DNA of 64,000 nt from Lucinisca nassula (Eukaryota > Mollusca > Bivalvia > Lucinida > Lucinidae): NCBI GenBank assembly GCA_963580285.1, contig OY757012.1, positions 165,032,652 through 165,096,651 on the forward strand, in the 5' to 3' direction. A program made the translations under genes and the position numbers. This document shows positions 41,654 through 54,365 of this stretch, one piece after another (positions within the stretch are counted from its first letter, which is position 1; each line of letters begins with the position of its first letter). The notes below the pieces were generated by a model. That model worked only from the letters and a program-made list of their open reading frames with translations. It did not search any database and was not told where the DNA came from.

Positions 41654-43104
41654 TTTATCCCCCGACCGAATAGGTTCGGGGGATATAGCGATCAGCCTGG
41701 CGTCCGTCCGTCTGTCCATCCGTCCGTAGACGCAACCTTGTGATGGCCATAACTCCTATACCCTTTGAGATTCATTGATAGTTCTTGACACAATTGTTCA
41801 CAAGGCTGAGACGGCGTGTCATGCGCAAGAACCAGAACTCTGGATGTCATACTTTTTTAGTTATCTCCCTTTCTAATAAGATAGAATAACTACTTTGTGA
41901 TGGCCATAACTCCAATACCCTTTGAGATATATTGATGGTACCTTGCACAGTTGTTCACAAGGCTGAGACAGCGTGTCATTCACAAGAACCACAACTCTGG
42001 CTGCCGTGGTTTTTGAGTTATCTCCACTTCCAATAAAATAGAGTAACTACCTTGTGATGGCCATAACTCCAAGGTAGAAGTAAAACAAAGATCAGGAATC
42101 GATACAATTAACTTACTCCACCCACCAAAGACACCAAAGGGAAAGAAATACAAACATTAAGCGACCAGACCATAATGGAAACCTAAACAAAGGAAGGCCA
42201 TAAGGACAGTTACTTTCCCACAAAATACCCTTTAAGATATATTGATGATACCTGGCACAGTTGTTCACAAGGCCGAGACGGTGTGTCATGCACAAGAACC
42301 ACAACTCTGGCTGCCATGGTTTTTGAGTTATCTCCCCTTCCAATAAAATATAGTTACTTCCTTATGATGGCCATAACTCAAATACCCTTTAAGATATATT
42401 GATGATTTCTGGCACAGTTGTTCACAAGGCCGAGATGGTGTGTCATGTACAAGAACCACAACTGTGGGTGCCATGGTTTTTGAGTTATCTCCCCTTCCAG
42501 TAATATAGAATCATTACCTTGTGATGGCCACATCTCAAATACTCTTTGAGATATATTGATGGTACTTGGTACAGTTGTACATGAGGTTAAGCAGGTGTGT
42601 CACGTGCAAGAACCACAACTCTGGGGGCCCTGGTTTTTTAATTATCTCCCCTGACAATATAACCTTTTGATGGCCATAACTCCAATACCCTTTGAGATAT
42701 ATTGATAGTACGTGGCACAATTGTATACAAGGTTGAGACGGCGCTTCATGCCTAAGAACCACAATTCTGGGTGCTATGATAAATATTTGAGTTATCTACC
42801 CTTCCAATATAACAGTATGACCAGCTTGTGATCTCCAACACCCTTTGAGACATATTGATGGTACTTTGTACAGAAATGCATGAGCTTAAGTAGGCATGTC
42901 ATGCGCAAGAACCACAGTTCTGAGTACCCTGGTTTTTTAGTTATCTCTCCTGAAGTATAATCTTGTGATGGCCATAACTACAATACTTTTGTGATATATT
43001 ACTTGTTTAATTCTGGTGCACTTTCTATTGGTGAACAATCTTCTGAAAGCCATATTGGCTTTTGGTCGGGGGATTTGCCATCTCTTCCGATGGCTATTTT
43101 TTTG
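41654..43104 (+). mobile_element. Minisatellite-cored HINE-like element d (ATCCCCCGACC type)
   Basis: After a T-run, ATCCCCCGA (41657-41665) pairs with TCGGGGGAT; a GTCCGTCCGTCTGTCC leader follows. About eight units of 150 bp: CCTTGTGATGGCCATAACTC, ATACCCTTTGAGATATATTG, GGCACAGTTGTTCACAAGG, GTGTGTCATGCACAAGAACC, GAGTTATCTCCCCTTCCAAT. End: GGTCGGGGGAT (43064-43074), palindrome GCCATCTCTTCCGATGGC (43077-43094), TATTTTTTT. A PLE tail fragment lies within. Confidence 0.75.
42071..42228 (-). mobile_element. PLE tail fragment (158 bp) inside element d
   Basis: On - it reads the last part of the PLE tail (GTAACTGTCCTTATGGCC, CCTTTGTTTAGG, TCCATTATGGTCTGGTCGC, CTGATCTTTGTTTTACTTC). It interrupts the unit text between ATAACTCCAA and TACCCTTTAAGATAT. 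Confidence 0.85.
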
Positions 43105-43137
43105 TTTGTTTGTTGTTGTTGGTGGTGTTGTTTTTTT

Positions 43138-43160
43138 TTGTGTGTGTGTGTGTGTGTGTG
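43138..43160. repeat. (TG)n microsatellite
   Basis: Eleven or so TG units in the T-rich junction between elements d and e. Confidence 0.9.
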
Positions 43161-43680
43161 ATTTTTTTAACTCGTGCTCAGTGAGCTATTCGGATAGGCT
43201 CGTCCGTCGTCTGTCAACAATTGACATCTCCTCCTAAACCACTGGACCAATTTGGACTTAACTTCACCAGAATGATCCATAGGAGGTACTAACTGAAAGT
43301 TGTTCAAAGATTTGGAATCCAAGCAGAACTCTGGTTGCAATGGCAACAAATAGGGGAAAATTAGTAAACACCTTTAAAAATCTTCTGTTCTGAAATCAGA
43401 AGGCCCAGGTCTTTGATATTTGGCATGAAGCTTCAACTAGTGGACCTCTACCAAGATTGTTCAAATTCTAGCCCTGGGTCCAAAAATGGTCCCGCCCCGA
43501 GGCCCACCGGTTTGACATAGACTTATATAGGGAAATACTCTTCTCTGAAACCACTAGGCCCAGGTCTTTGATATTTGGTATGAGGCTTCAGTTAGGGGAC
43601 CTCTACAAAGATTGTTCAAATTATAGCCCTGGGGCTAAAAATGGCCACGCCCAGAGATCCAACGGTTTTACATAGACTTA

Positions 43681-44432
43681 TCCAATTTCGTAAAATCATT
43701 CTTCGATATAAAAAGATTGGATACAACATAAATGTTATACGACAGACTGCATGCATGGTAGTTAACCAAATCACGGTTGACAACTTTGCTTCCCTCTTTA
43801 ATTGCACGCCGGTGGGTCAGGCCCCAGATTCTATGACAGTTCCAGCGTAAAGGCTTATTGAGAATTAGACAGATCTAATTCAAGATAATGTTGGTTGGTG
43901 CCTGATGTTCTATATCTGGTCGAGCCCATCGGAGTCTAACTGTTGGTTTTCTTTTGCTCCAGCATTTCAGTCGTTTCTTGCTGTCAAGTCCTCGCCGTTG
44001 TTTCATCTCTGTGGCTGTTTGATTATTTGTGTTCACGGAGTTGTTGCACTGATGAGTTAGGAGGCCCTCATGCGGACTGAACAAATTATTTGTCTAAATC
44101 GCGACGGACGTAAGTGCGAGGACTGTGGCCACGTAAAATCGATTTAAGCTCCTCAGTGGAATTCGTTTCCGCTGACCGTTCCAAGGCGTCTCTTCTGTCG
44201 CGGTTTGTTTTTGCTATGGTTAGACTTTGGGTGTTTGTGTCTCTTATATTATTTTATTTTGGATAGCCTATTGGCCATTTTGTGGAAAAGTAACTGTCCT
44301 TTTGGCTTTCCGCTATTGATGTTTCCATAAGGTCTGTTATTTCATGTTTGTGTTTCTTTCCCTTCGGTGTCTTTGATGGGAGCTGTGGTTGATTGTATCG
44401 ATTCCTGATCATTGCCTCCACTTCTATTTTAC
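43681..44432 (+). pseudogene. Penelope-like element, copy C (5'-truncated)
   Basis: Encodes only the last 55 residues of the RT protein (FRKIILRYKKIGYN, RQTACMVVN, FNCTPVGQAPDSM) to stop TAA at 43848-43850, then the full non-coding tail to 44432. It interrupts an array unit whose uninterrupted text (CATAGACTTACATTTAAAA) is present at 45538-45556 and 46333-46351. Confidence 0.88.
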
Positions 44433-47400
44433 ATTTAAAAATCTTCTTCTCGGAAACCCCTAGCCCAGGTCTTTGATATTTGGTATGAAGCTCCAGCTAG
44501 TTGACCTCTACCAAGATTGTTCAAATTATAGTCATGGGGCCACAAATGGCCCCGCCTTGGGGCCCGCCGGTTTTATATGGGCTTGTATAGGGAAATTCTT
44601 TAAAAATCTCTTTCTCTGAAAGCGTAGGGCCCAGGTCTTTGATATTTGGTATGAAGCTTCATCTAGTGAACCTTTACCAAGATTGTTCAAATTATAGCCC
44701 TGGGGCGAAATGGCCTCGCCCTAGGGCCAACCTGTGTTTTACATGGGCTTGTATAGGGAAATATTTCAAGCATCTTCCTCTCTGAAACCATAGGGCCCAG
44801 GTTTTTGGTATCAGATTGTGGACCTCTACCGAGATTGCTCAAATTATAGCCCTGTGGCCAAAAATGGCCCCGCCCTGTGGTCCTGTGGTTTTACATAGAC
44901 GTATATGAGGAAACCCTTTAAAAAATCTTCTTCTCTGAAACCGCTAGGCCCAGGTCTTTGATATTTTGTATGAAGCTTCATCTAATGAACCTCTGCCAAG
45001 ATTGTTCAAATTATAGCCCTTGCGCCATATGGCCGCGCTACGGGGCCCATAGGTTTTAAATATACTTATATAAGGAAACCCTTTAAAAATCTTCTTCTCT
45101 GAAACCACTAGGCCCAGGTCTTTGATATTTGGTATGAGGCTTCAACTAGGGGACCTCTACCAAGATTGTTCAAATTATACCCATTGGGCCAAAAAATGGC
45201 CACACCAAGACACCCGCCGGTTTTACATAGACTTACATAGGGAATATCCTTAAAAAATCTTCATTTCTGAAACCGCTGGGCCCAAGTCTTCGACTAGTAG
45301 ACCTCTACAAGATTGTTCAAATTATAGCCCTGAGGCCAAGAACGGCCCCGCCCTGGGGCCCACCGGTTTAACATGGGATTGTATGGGGGAATTCTTTAAA
45401 ATTCTTCTTCTCTGAAACTGTAGGGCCCAGCCTTGATATTTGATACGAATGTTCATCTAGTGGACCTCTACCAAGATTGTTCAAATTATAGCCCCGGGGG
45501 CTAAAATTGGCCACGCCCAGAGATCCACCGGTTTTACATAGACTTACATTTAAAACTCTTCTTCTCTGAAACCGCTAGACCCAGGTCATTGATATTTGGT
45601 ATGAAGCTTCATCTAGTTGACCTCTACCAAGATTGTTCAAATTATAGTCCTGGGGCCAAAAATGACCCCGCCTTGGGGCCCACTGGTTTTACATGGGCTT
45701 GTATAGGGAAATTGTTTATAAATCTTCTTCTCTGCAACCGTAGGGCCCAGGTCTTTGATATTTGGTATGAAGCTTCATCTAATGAACCTCTGCCTAGATT
45801 GTTCAAATTATAGCCCTGGCGCCATATGGCCGCGCTCCGAGGCCCATAGGTTTTACTTAGACTTATATAGGGAAATCCTTTAAAAATCTTCTTCTCTGAA
45901 ACCACTAGGCCCAGGTCTTTGATATTTGGTATCAGGCTTCAACTAGGGGATCTCTACCAAGACTGTTTAAATTTTACCCATGGGGCCAAAAATGGCCACA
46001 CCATGACACCTACCGGTTTTACATAGACTTACATAGGGAATATCCTTAAAAAATCTTCATTTCTGAAACCGCTGGGCCCAAGTCTATGATATTGGGTATG
46101 AAGCTTCAACTAGTAGACCTCTACAAGACTGTTCAAATTATAGCCCTGAGGCCAAGAACGGCCCCGCCCTGGAGCCCACCGGTTTGACATGGGCTTGTAT
46201 GGGAAAATTCTTTAAAAATCTTCTCTGAAACCGTAGTGCCCAGGTCTTTGATATTTGGTGGACCTCTACCAAGAGTGTTCAAATTCTAGCCCTGGGGCCA
46301 AAAATGGCCAGGCCCAGAGATCCACCGTTTTTACATAGACTTACATTTAAAAATCTTCTTCTCGGAAACCGCTAGACCCAGGTCTTTGATATTTGCAATG
46401 AAGCTTCATCCAGTTGAACACTACCAAGATTGTTCAAATTATAGTCATGGGGCCAAAAATGGCCCCGCCTTGGGGCTCACCGGTTTAACATGGGCTTGTA
46501 TAGGGAAATCCTTTAAACATCTTCTCTGAAACCGTAGGGCCCAGGTCTTTGATATTGGTACGAATGTTCATCTAGTGGACCTCTACCAGATTATTCAAAC
46601 TTAAGCCCTGGGGCCAAAAATGGCCCCGGCATGGGGCCCACCTGTTTTACATGGGATTATATAGGGAAATCCTTTAAACATCTTCTCTGAAACCGTAGAT
46701 CCCAGGTCTTTGATAGTTGGTATGAAGCTTTATCTAGTGGACCTCTATCGAGATTATTCAAATTATAGCCCTGTGGCCAAAAAAGACTTATATTAGGAAA
46801 CCCTTTAAAATCTTCTTCTCTGAAACCGCTAGACCCAGGTCTTTGATATCTGGTACGAAAATGCATGTCGGGGACCTCTACCAAGGTTGTTCAAATTATA
46901 GCCCTGGGGCAAAAGATGGCCACGCCCAGAGACCCACTGGTTTTACATAGACTTATATGGACTTGAAACTGCTAGGCCCATGTCTTTGATATTTGTAATG
47001 AAGCTTCATGTAGGGGACCGCTACCAAGGTTGTTCAAATTATAGCCCTTGAACTTATATAGAGAACCCTAGATAGTTCAAATTATACCAAGATTGTTCAA
47101 ACTATACCCCAAGGGCCAAACAGGGCCCACCAGTTTAACATTTGCTTGTATAGGGAAATCCTTTAAAAATCTTCTCCTCTGAAACCACAGGCTCAGGTCT
47201 TTGATATTTGGTATGAAGCTTCATGTTGGGAACCTCTACCTAGATTATTCAAATAATATCCCCCGGGCGAAAAAATGCCGCGCCCGAGGCCCACCGGTTT
47301 TACATAGACTTATATAGGGAAAACCTCATAAAAGCCTCTTCTTTGAAACCGCATGGCCAAGGTCTTTGATATTTGGTATGAAGCTTCGTCCACGTGACAT

Positions 47401-48114
47401 CCAAGATTATTCAAATTATGGCCCTGGAGCCAAAATGGCCCCGTGCCAGGGCCCACCGGTTTTATATGGACATGTGTAGGGAAATCCTTTCTTTGAAAGC
47501 ACATTGCACAGGTCTTTGATATTTGGTATGAAGTTTTGTCTATGAGACCTCTACAAAATGTTCAAATTATAGCCCTGGGTCCAAAATGGCCCCGCCACGG
47601 GACCCACCAGTTGTATATAGACTTATACAGGGCAACCCTTCAAGAACATATTTCTCTGAAACCGCAAATCACAGGTCTTTTATATTTAGTATGAAGCTTC
47701 ATCCAGGGGACCGCTACCAAGATTATTCAAATAATAGCCCTTGGGCCAAAAATGGCCTCGCCCGAGGGGTGCACATGCTTAACCTGGACTTAAGTAGGGA
47801 AAACATTTAAAGGTTTTCTTTTCTGGAACTAGAAGGCCCAGGTCTTTGATAGCTGGTATGCAGCTTCACCTAATGGACCATTACGAAAGTTGTTCAAAAT
47901 ATAGCCCTGGGGCAAATTTAAATTGGCTCTGCCTTAGAGATCACTAAATTGGCCCTGCCTTAAGGATCACATTAAAAATTCTTCATGTAGAGGACCTTTA
48001 TCAAGATTGTTCAAATTATAGCCCTTGGGGCCAAAGCTGGGCCCACTTGTTTTGTGTAGACTTATATAGAACAAATCTTTTTGCTTGAGGTCTTTGATAT
48101 TTGGTCCACAGCTT

Positions 48115-48335
48115 TGTTACTATTATTAGTACCAAAGGCGTGAAAAATGGTACTAGTTCCCTTGGCTGACGCTCGCATTATCAGGGGTAGTCCTAGGAAG
48201 ATAAATGAAGGCAGGTGAGTATTTGTTAATGGATACTTTGTTTGTCGCAATAAAAGCTCTACAGAGCTTATGTTATTTGTTTCGGATATGCGACGTTAAA
48301 TAAAGCTTCTTTATCTTTATCTGCATGGTTTCTCA
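48115..48335 (+). mobile_element. SINE-like tail, GACGTTAAATAAAGC followed by (TTTATC)n
   Basis: Non-array sequence ending GCGACGTTAAATAAAGCTTC and two TTTATC units, in the style of molluscan SINE 3' ends. No tRNA-like head is visible. Flanks are array sequence. Confidence 0.4.
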
Positions 48336-48369
48336 ACACTTAGGGGTTGACATTTATTTCTTTGGCCTG

Positions 48370-50907
48370 TGGCATATATGTGGGTTTACGGCGTCCCGCA
48401 AACCCCCATGCTGACAAGACAACCTAGCGTGATCCCTGACAGGTGTACGGGCAGCTGTGGGGTAAGGCACAAGAAAGATATCAAATGAATGACATGAATT
48501 ATTTACAGTATCTATATACAACAATACTAACACAAAACATCACATTTATTTGCTTCTATAGCCCACTCACGACGTCCTTCCCGAAGGCAAAACAATGTTC
48601 TGTGCTCGGACCGGGGTGACGTGAGTGTCTACAGAAACAAATAACAAACACAACAACAAAATAAGAAAAAGAAACAACACAAAAACGCGACTGGCCAGAT
48701 TACAAGTTCACTTAGGGTGAACCCCCTCTCGCGTACTGCTGTCAACTAGTCTGTCATATTATTTATCGATTGAATACGAACTTGAAGTCCCGGTAACTTC
48801 TTCGTTTGAATTGACTCCAGGTTGTTTTCCACGACCTGTTTAATATGGTTGAATCGACTCTATGTTGTTTTTCACGACCTGTCTAATATGGTCTCGACTG
48901 TCTGTTATTGGGTCTGTCCGCCCTTGCTGGACACTAAACCGACAACGTCGCACCAGTACCTGCTACTATCTGGCAGGGAGCAGCAGGTCACCACACATCG
49001 TTGTGCCTGCAAATTACGATAATCGACTAAGATACAGTTCACATAACACACATGCTCTATCATGATCCCCCTCCCGGAGAAGTAAGAATATGTTCATGCA
49101 TATACCGTTATTGCGCATGCGCCGACTAGATACACAGGCTGATCAGTGCATGCGACAAATTACTGAACAGCAGAACTCAACTTGACTGTGCATCAAATCA
49201 TCAGCACCCAGCGCTTGACACAAGAATACTCAAAGTTTCCTTACTGAGCCCTACAGAAATCAATTAACGCTCACTACTACTGAGCATAATACCCATCAAA
49301 TTCGTGCTCACTACATTATCACAGGTAAGAGGCAACTGAACAGACCACGCCTTTGCGCTACCTGGTCAGCCGCCAATTACAGGAAACATAACAAACTCTA
49401 TTTCATATCCTCCTCCGCGACACGGCTCACAAATATAGCTATTCACAAAATCATAACATTAACAACAGCTAGAAACTACAAACAGGAAGATTTTCATCTA
49501 TTCTCCACAACATTTGTTAGTGTCTCATAAGGACCAACACTGTTTGCCGTAAATTCTTTCCGTATTTGGTAGGCACCACGTCACAACCTTCCTCGTGACG
49601 GTGATGACGCAGCTGACGTCATCCACTCCGCTCAGGCCGCTATAACGTGTGGCGACCAAATACTCTCACTTATCATTATCACATTCTTTTTATGTACATA
49701 CATGTACAAACCGAGTTCTCAAACAAAAAACGGCATCATTACAAAATGAACTCGTAATTCTTCTTGAACAAAATTCAGTATTTTTACTCAACATGAATAT
49801 GCTTGTAAAATCAAATTCATCACGGTTCATCATCACGGATCAACCCGACAGGCTCTTTTAAGAGTTTGCCCTGATGATGAACATATGGTTAAACCCGTCT
49901 TAATTTGACGTCCCCTCTACACCTAATATCATATAGAGACGGGACCACGGTTTTCTAACCACTGCTAGTCAAAAGTTATGGATCAAACAAGTGATCCGGC
50001 GTTTATTAATTATATTCTACAAAAGGGGTCTAAAAGCCTAAATGAATCTAGAATGAGCGGGTGTCCAAACTTTACGTCTCACCAACATCTAGGGTCAGAA
50101 TGAGACAGGACCTCGCTTAAAAGACTCGTTCTACTTCTGTAGAAGCCTGGGATCGATCCTGCGACCTCTAGCTGGCAAAGCTAGTAGCCTAATCACTACA
50201 CAAAAAGTGAATCCAGAATAGGCTTCAGAAAGTTTGGGTATACTAGAAGTAAACCCCTCCAAAACCTACAAGCATGTTCATACAAAAAATAATACTAAAC
50301 ATAGGTTTAACATACCGTTCTATATTCATTCTCTGTTCCGCCACGATGTTGTGTTCATTTATTCGCACTTGACCTGCTGCTGAATAGTGTTCTTTTTTTA
50401 GGGTATTTATACCTATCAATACTACCGGAATATCATGCATACTCGTGTTAGCTCGCTAAAATCGTGGCAAAGTGAAGATACCGTCCACAATCATAGCCAG
50501 ATAGCAAAAATCGAGTAGATAATTGATTTGCGTTCAAATAGTATCTCCCCTAGGGAAAAAATGATGAAGCGTCCCTATAAATCAATGGTATAACTCCCGT
50601 CAAAACGAACACACACAACATCGTGACTGGAATGAAAATTATATATATGGCACAATTTGGCGGTTGGCGATTTTGAGGCAAATTTTATAGAAATCAGCCT
50701 TATAGCGGCCAACTGTATGTTAAAAAATCTCCACAAACCACTCATGCATACATCGTATGATATGTGCATGACTTGTGCATGGAGCAGCACATTTTGCCTA
50801 CCGTATTTCACCTAAAATATTTCACTCGCACCGCCTTGCCATTTACCTACTAAAATAATTTAGATGTGAATAAGCATCAGAGAAGTTTCCTATTCCATGT
50901 CGTAACA
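48370..50907. mobile_element. 2.5-kb unclassified element, copy 1
   Basis: Almost collinear with 51478-54013 at roughly nine-tenths identity: TGTGGGTTTACGGCGTCCCG, CAGGTGTACGGGCAGCTGTG, GATCCCCCTCCCGGAGAAG, CCGTTATTGCGCATGCGCCG, GTTTGCCCTGATGATGAA, ending TTCCTATTCCATGTCGTAAC. No open frame exceeds about 110 codons and none is conserved between copies, so it is non-coding. It contains a tRNA-like segment on - (50130-50210). The left end is slightly decayed. Confidence 0.8.
50130..50210 (-). other. tRNA-like segment in 2.5-kb element copy 1
   Basis: On - : GTGATTAGGCTACTAGC, loop TTTGCCA within the paired CTAGC/GCTAG stem, and AGGATCGATCCCAGG as a box-B-like T-arm. The same segment occurs in copy 2 at 53245-53325. 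It is Ala(UGC)-like but with a poor acceptor stem. Confidence 0.5.
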
Positions 50908-50912
50908 GTGGG

Positions 50913-51010
50913 GAACCAGGCTGCTCAGGGCAGTTGGCAGCACGTCTTACTGAGAAGCTCGAGGCTGTCGGTTTGAGACCCAATCCGGCCACATGCTTCT
51001 ATTCAAATTA
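50913..51010 (+). mobile_element. tRNA-like SINE head
   Basis: AGGCTGCTCAGGGCAGTTGG (box-A-like) and GTCGGTTTGAGACCCAATCC (box-B-like) at tRNA spacing, directly after the end of the 2.5-kb copy 1. The body to about 51200 is not recognised. Confidence 0.4.
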
Positions 51011-51477
51011 ATCCTGAAATATTTTCCATCATCATCCTCCCCTTCTGCTGATTCAAGATTACTGACTTAAGTATGTTTTCTAATAATAGTAATATGTGTA
51101 CTAATAATAGTAACGGTTAACCTCTTAGGTGGAATAATGCGGTATTCTGACCACATCTGACATAATCCTAATGGGTTAAAAGGTCCCAAATGTGTCAAGC
51201 ACCATCATCTTCCTCCCAAGGCCTGGATGAAACAGTTTTCAAATCAGCCTGTCATTTTAAATTTAAACGTACATAGTCCTATAAAGAGAAATCATAGTCC
51301 TTTTGAATGTTCTAGAGACAGCGACGCTCTGATGAGCGAAATAGGGCCCTCTTGTTTATGAAATTCGACTCTTTAGTTTGGTTGCTATGGCATCTTAGTA
51401 AATGGGAAATATAAAAATATTCATAATAATTTAATACCAAGCCTTAGCATATTTTGGCAACACTTCCATAGAAATAT

Positions 51478-54013
51478 TGTTACATGTGGGTTTACGGCGT
51501 CCCGCAAACCCCCATGCTGACAAGACAACCGAGCGTGATCTCTGACAGGTGTACGGGCAGCTGTGGGGTAAGGCACAAGAAAGATGTTAAATGAATGACA
51601 TGAATTATTTACAGTATCTACATACAACACTTACTAACACAAAACATCACAATTTGTTGCTTCTGTAGCCAACTCACGACGTCCGCTCCGAAGGCAAAAC
51701 ACTGTTCTGTGCTCGGAACGGGTGACGTGAATACCTACAGAAGCAAACAACAAAAACAACAACAAAAAAAGAAACAACACAAAACGCGACTGGCCAGTTT
51801 ATAACTTGGGGTGAATCCCCCACTCGCGTGACACTTCCTCTCGCGAACTAGTAAAACTAGTCTATCAACATAGTTGATTATCCTAGGATTAGAGATCACG
51901 TTTGCTGATCAAACGTTTAGTGATCGTCCAAATAAGGTAAGTTGACCTCTTCCCTGATCACATTTGTTTACAACGAACAATGATTTAGAAGAATCTGCTT
52001 CTATCCTGGTAGGCGCTGATTACGGCGGTCTGTCCGCCCTTGCTGGACCCTAACGCCTAGCGTCGTACCAGTACCTGCTGCTATGAAGCAGGGAGCAGCA
52101 GGTCACACATTGTTATGCCTGCAAATTACGATAACGGGACTAGAAACGAGTCACAAAACATACATGCTATATCATGATCCCCCTCCCGGAGAAGTAAGAA
52201 TATGTTCATGCATATACCGTTATTGCGCATGCGCCGACCAGACATACAGGCTGATTAGTGCATGCGACAAATAACCGTACAGCAGAACTCAACTTGACTG
52301 TGCATCAAATTATCAGCACCCAGCGCTTGACACAATAATACTCAAAGTTCATGTTTCCTTACTGAGCACTACAGAAATCAATTAATGCTCACTACTACTG
52401 AGCATAATACTCATCAAATTTGTGCTCACTACATTATCACAAGTAAGAGGCAATTGAACAGACCACGCCTTTGCGCTACCTGGTCAGCCGCCAATTACAG
52501 GAAACATAACAATCTCTATTTCATATCCTTCTCCGCGACACGGCTCACAAATATAGCTATTCACAAATTCAATACATTAATAACAGATAGAAACTACAAC
52601 AGAAGATTTTCATCTATAATCCACACATTTGTTAGTGTCTCATATGGGCCAACACTGTTTGCCGTAAATTCTCTCTATTTGGTAGGCACCCCGTCACAAC
52701 CGTCCTCGCGACGCCGATGACGCAGCTGACGTCATCCCCGCCGCTCAGGCCGTTATGACGTGTGGCGACCAAATACTCCCACTTATCATCATCACGTTCT
52801 TTATATGTACATACATGCACAAACTGAGTTATCAGACAAAAACGGCATCATTACAAAATGAACTCGTAATTCTTCTTGAACAAAATTATTTCTAATCAAC
52901 GTGAACATGCTTGTAAAATAAAATTCATTACGGTTCATCATCACGGATAACCCAACAGGCTCTTGTAAGAGTTTGCCCTGATGATGAAGATATGGTTAAA
53001 CCCGTCTTAAGTTTACGTCCCCTCTACACCTAATATCATATTGGGACGGAACCCCGGTTTTCTAACCACAGCTAGTCAAAAGTCATGGATCAAACAAGTG
53101 ACCCGGTGTTTATTAATTACATTCTACAAAAGGGGTCTAAAAGCCTAAATGAATCCAGAATGAGCGGGTGTCCAAACTTTACGTCTCACCAACATCTAGG
53201 GTCAGCATGAGACAGGACCTCACTTAGAAAGACTCATTCTACTACTGGAGAAGCCTGGGATCGATCCTGCGACGTCTAGCTGGCAAAGCTAGTAGCCTAA
53301 TCACTACAGGCCACAACAGTGAATTCAGAATAGGCTTCAGAAAGTTGGGGTATACTAGAAGTAAACCCCTCCAAAACCTACAAGCATGTTCATACAAAAA
53401 TAATACTAAACATAGATTTAACATACCTTTCAATATACTTTCTATTTCCCCGTCACAATGTTGTGTTTACTCTTTACAACTTGACCTGCTGCTGAAGTGT
53501 CCGCTTTTTTCAGGGTTTATATATCTATGAATACTACCGGAAAATCATGCCTACTCGTATTACCTTGCTTTGTTCGTGGGGAAGTGGAGATACCGGCCAC
53601 AAACAAAGCTAGATAGCAAAAATCGAGTAGATAATGGATTTGCGTTCAAATAGTATATTTCCCATAGGAAATATTGATGAAACGACCCTATAATCAATGA
53701 CATGACTCCTGTCAAAACGAACACCCACACAACACGTGACGGGAATAAAAATCATATATGGCACAATTTGGCGGTTGGCGATTTTTAGGCAAATTCTATA
53801 GGACTCGGCCTTTTAGCGGGCCCCTGTATTGTAAAAACAGCTCTCTATAAACCACTCATGCATACATCGTATGATATGTGCATGACTTGTTCATGGAGCC
53901 GCACAGTTTGCGTACCATATTTCACCTAAAATATTTCACTCGCACCGCCCTACCATATATCTACTAAAATAATTTAGATGTGCATAAGCACCAGAGAGGT
54001 TTCCTATTCCATC
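51478..54013. mobile_element. 2.5-kb unclassified element, copy 2, with 7-bp target duplication
   Basis: Starts GTTACATGTGGGTTTACGG and ends TATTCCATCTCGTAAC. AAATATT occurs immediately before and after it, and the surrounding host unit (CTTCCATAGAAATATT then CTTTAAGATATC) reads through when it is removed; an uninterrupted relative is at 41486-41510. The termini are inverted over GTTAC/GTAAC. No transposase or RT was found. Confidence 0.82.
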
Positions 54014-54165
54014 TCGTAACAAATATTCTTTAAGATATCTTCTGTCTACCATATGGTTTTAGGTCTACTGCTCATTTTTATTGGTTGCCATTGGAAACCA
54101 AATTAAAAAAAAACAACATCTCCTTATATGTCTTTATGGAAATATTCAGCATATTTGCCTTTACA

Positions 54166-54365
54166 TGACAGCATTTGAGATCACTTTTGTCCGTTGTGCG
54201 TCCGTGCGTGCGATCGTCCATGCGTGCGCAATTTCTTCAAACTATATTGGATTTTGACCAAACTTCACATGAATGTTTCTTAGGTGGTCCCCTTTCCAAG
54301 TTGTTCAAATGCTGCCGGTCCGTTGCACATCTAGGTCATAACAGCCAAAAAAGATTGTTTAACTG
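54166..54365 (+). repeat. Truncated minisatellite-element head
   Basis: GAGATCACTTTTGTCCGTTG, CGTCCGTGCGTGCG and GACCAAACTTCACATGAATG match the leader of element a (30760-30960). The terminal AGCTCACC hairpin and the array are missing. Confidence 0.7.

Larger units (their letters stand above)
43166..51357 (+). mobile_element. Minisatellite-cored HINE-like element e, with nested insertions
   Basis: Head AACTCGTGCTCAGTGAGCTA with CGTCCGTCGTCTGTC leader after a T-run. Thirty or so units of 140-170 bp between 43270 and 48060: GAAACCGCTAGGCCCAGG, CTTTGATATTTGGTATGAAG, CTACCAAGATTGTTCAAATT, GGGGCCAAAAATGGCCCCGC, GGTTTTACATAGACTTATAT. The end at 51326-51357 is GCTCTGATGAGCG, AATAGGGCCCTCTTGTTT, matching the end of element a. 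Interruptions: PLE copy C, a SINE-like tail at about 48115-48335, a 2.5-kb element and a tRNA-like SINE. Units are shared with element a. Confidence 0.6.
36637..54165 (+). mobile_element. Host minisatellite composite c (about 330-bp unit), heavily interrupted
   Basis: Head AGCTCACCAGAGCCGAAGGCTC with leader GTCATTCGTGG...GTCGTCG at 36637-36740. Units (GGTTGCTATGGCAACTTAA, CATTGACTTATAATGGG, AAGCCTTTGC, CTTCCATAGAAGTGTTC, GCCATATG.TTTTAGGC, CATTTTTATTGGTTGCC) recur at 36870-37466, 40385-40505, 41474-41655, 51358-51477 and 54014-54165. The gaps are filled by a 262-bp minisatellite, a mariner, a palindromic array, elements d and e and a 2.5-kb element. No 3' terminus was recognised. Confidence 0.55.
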
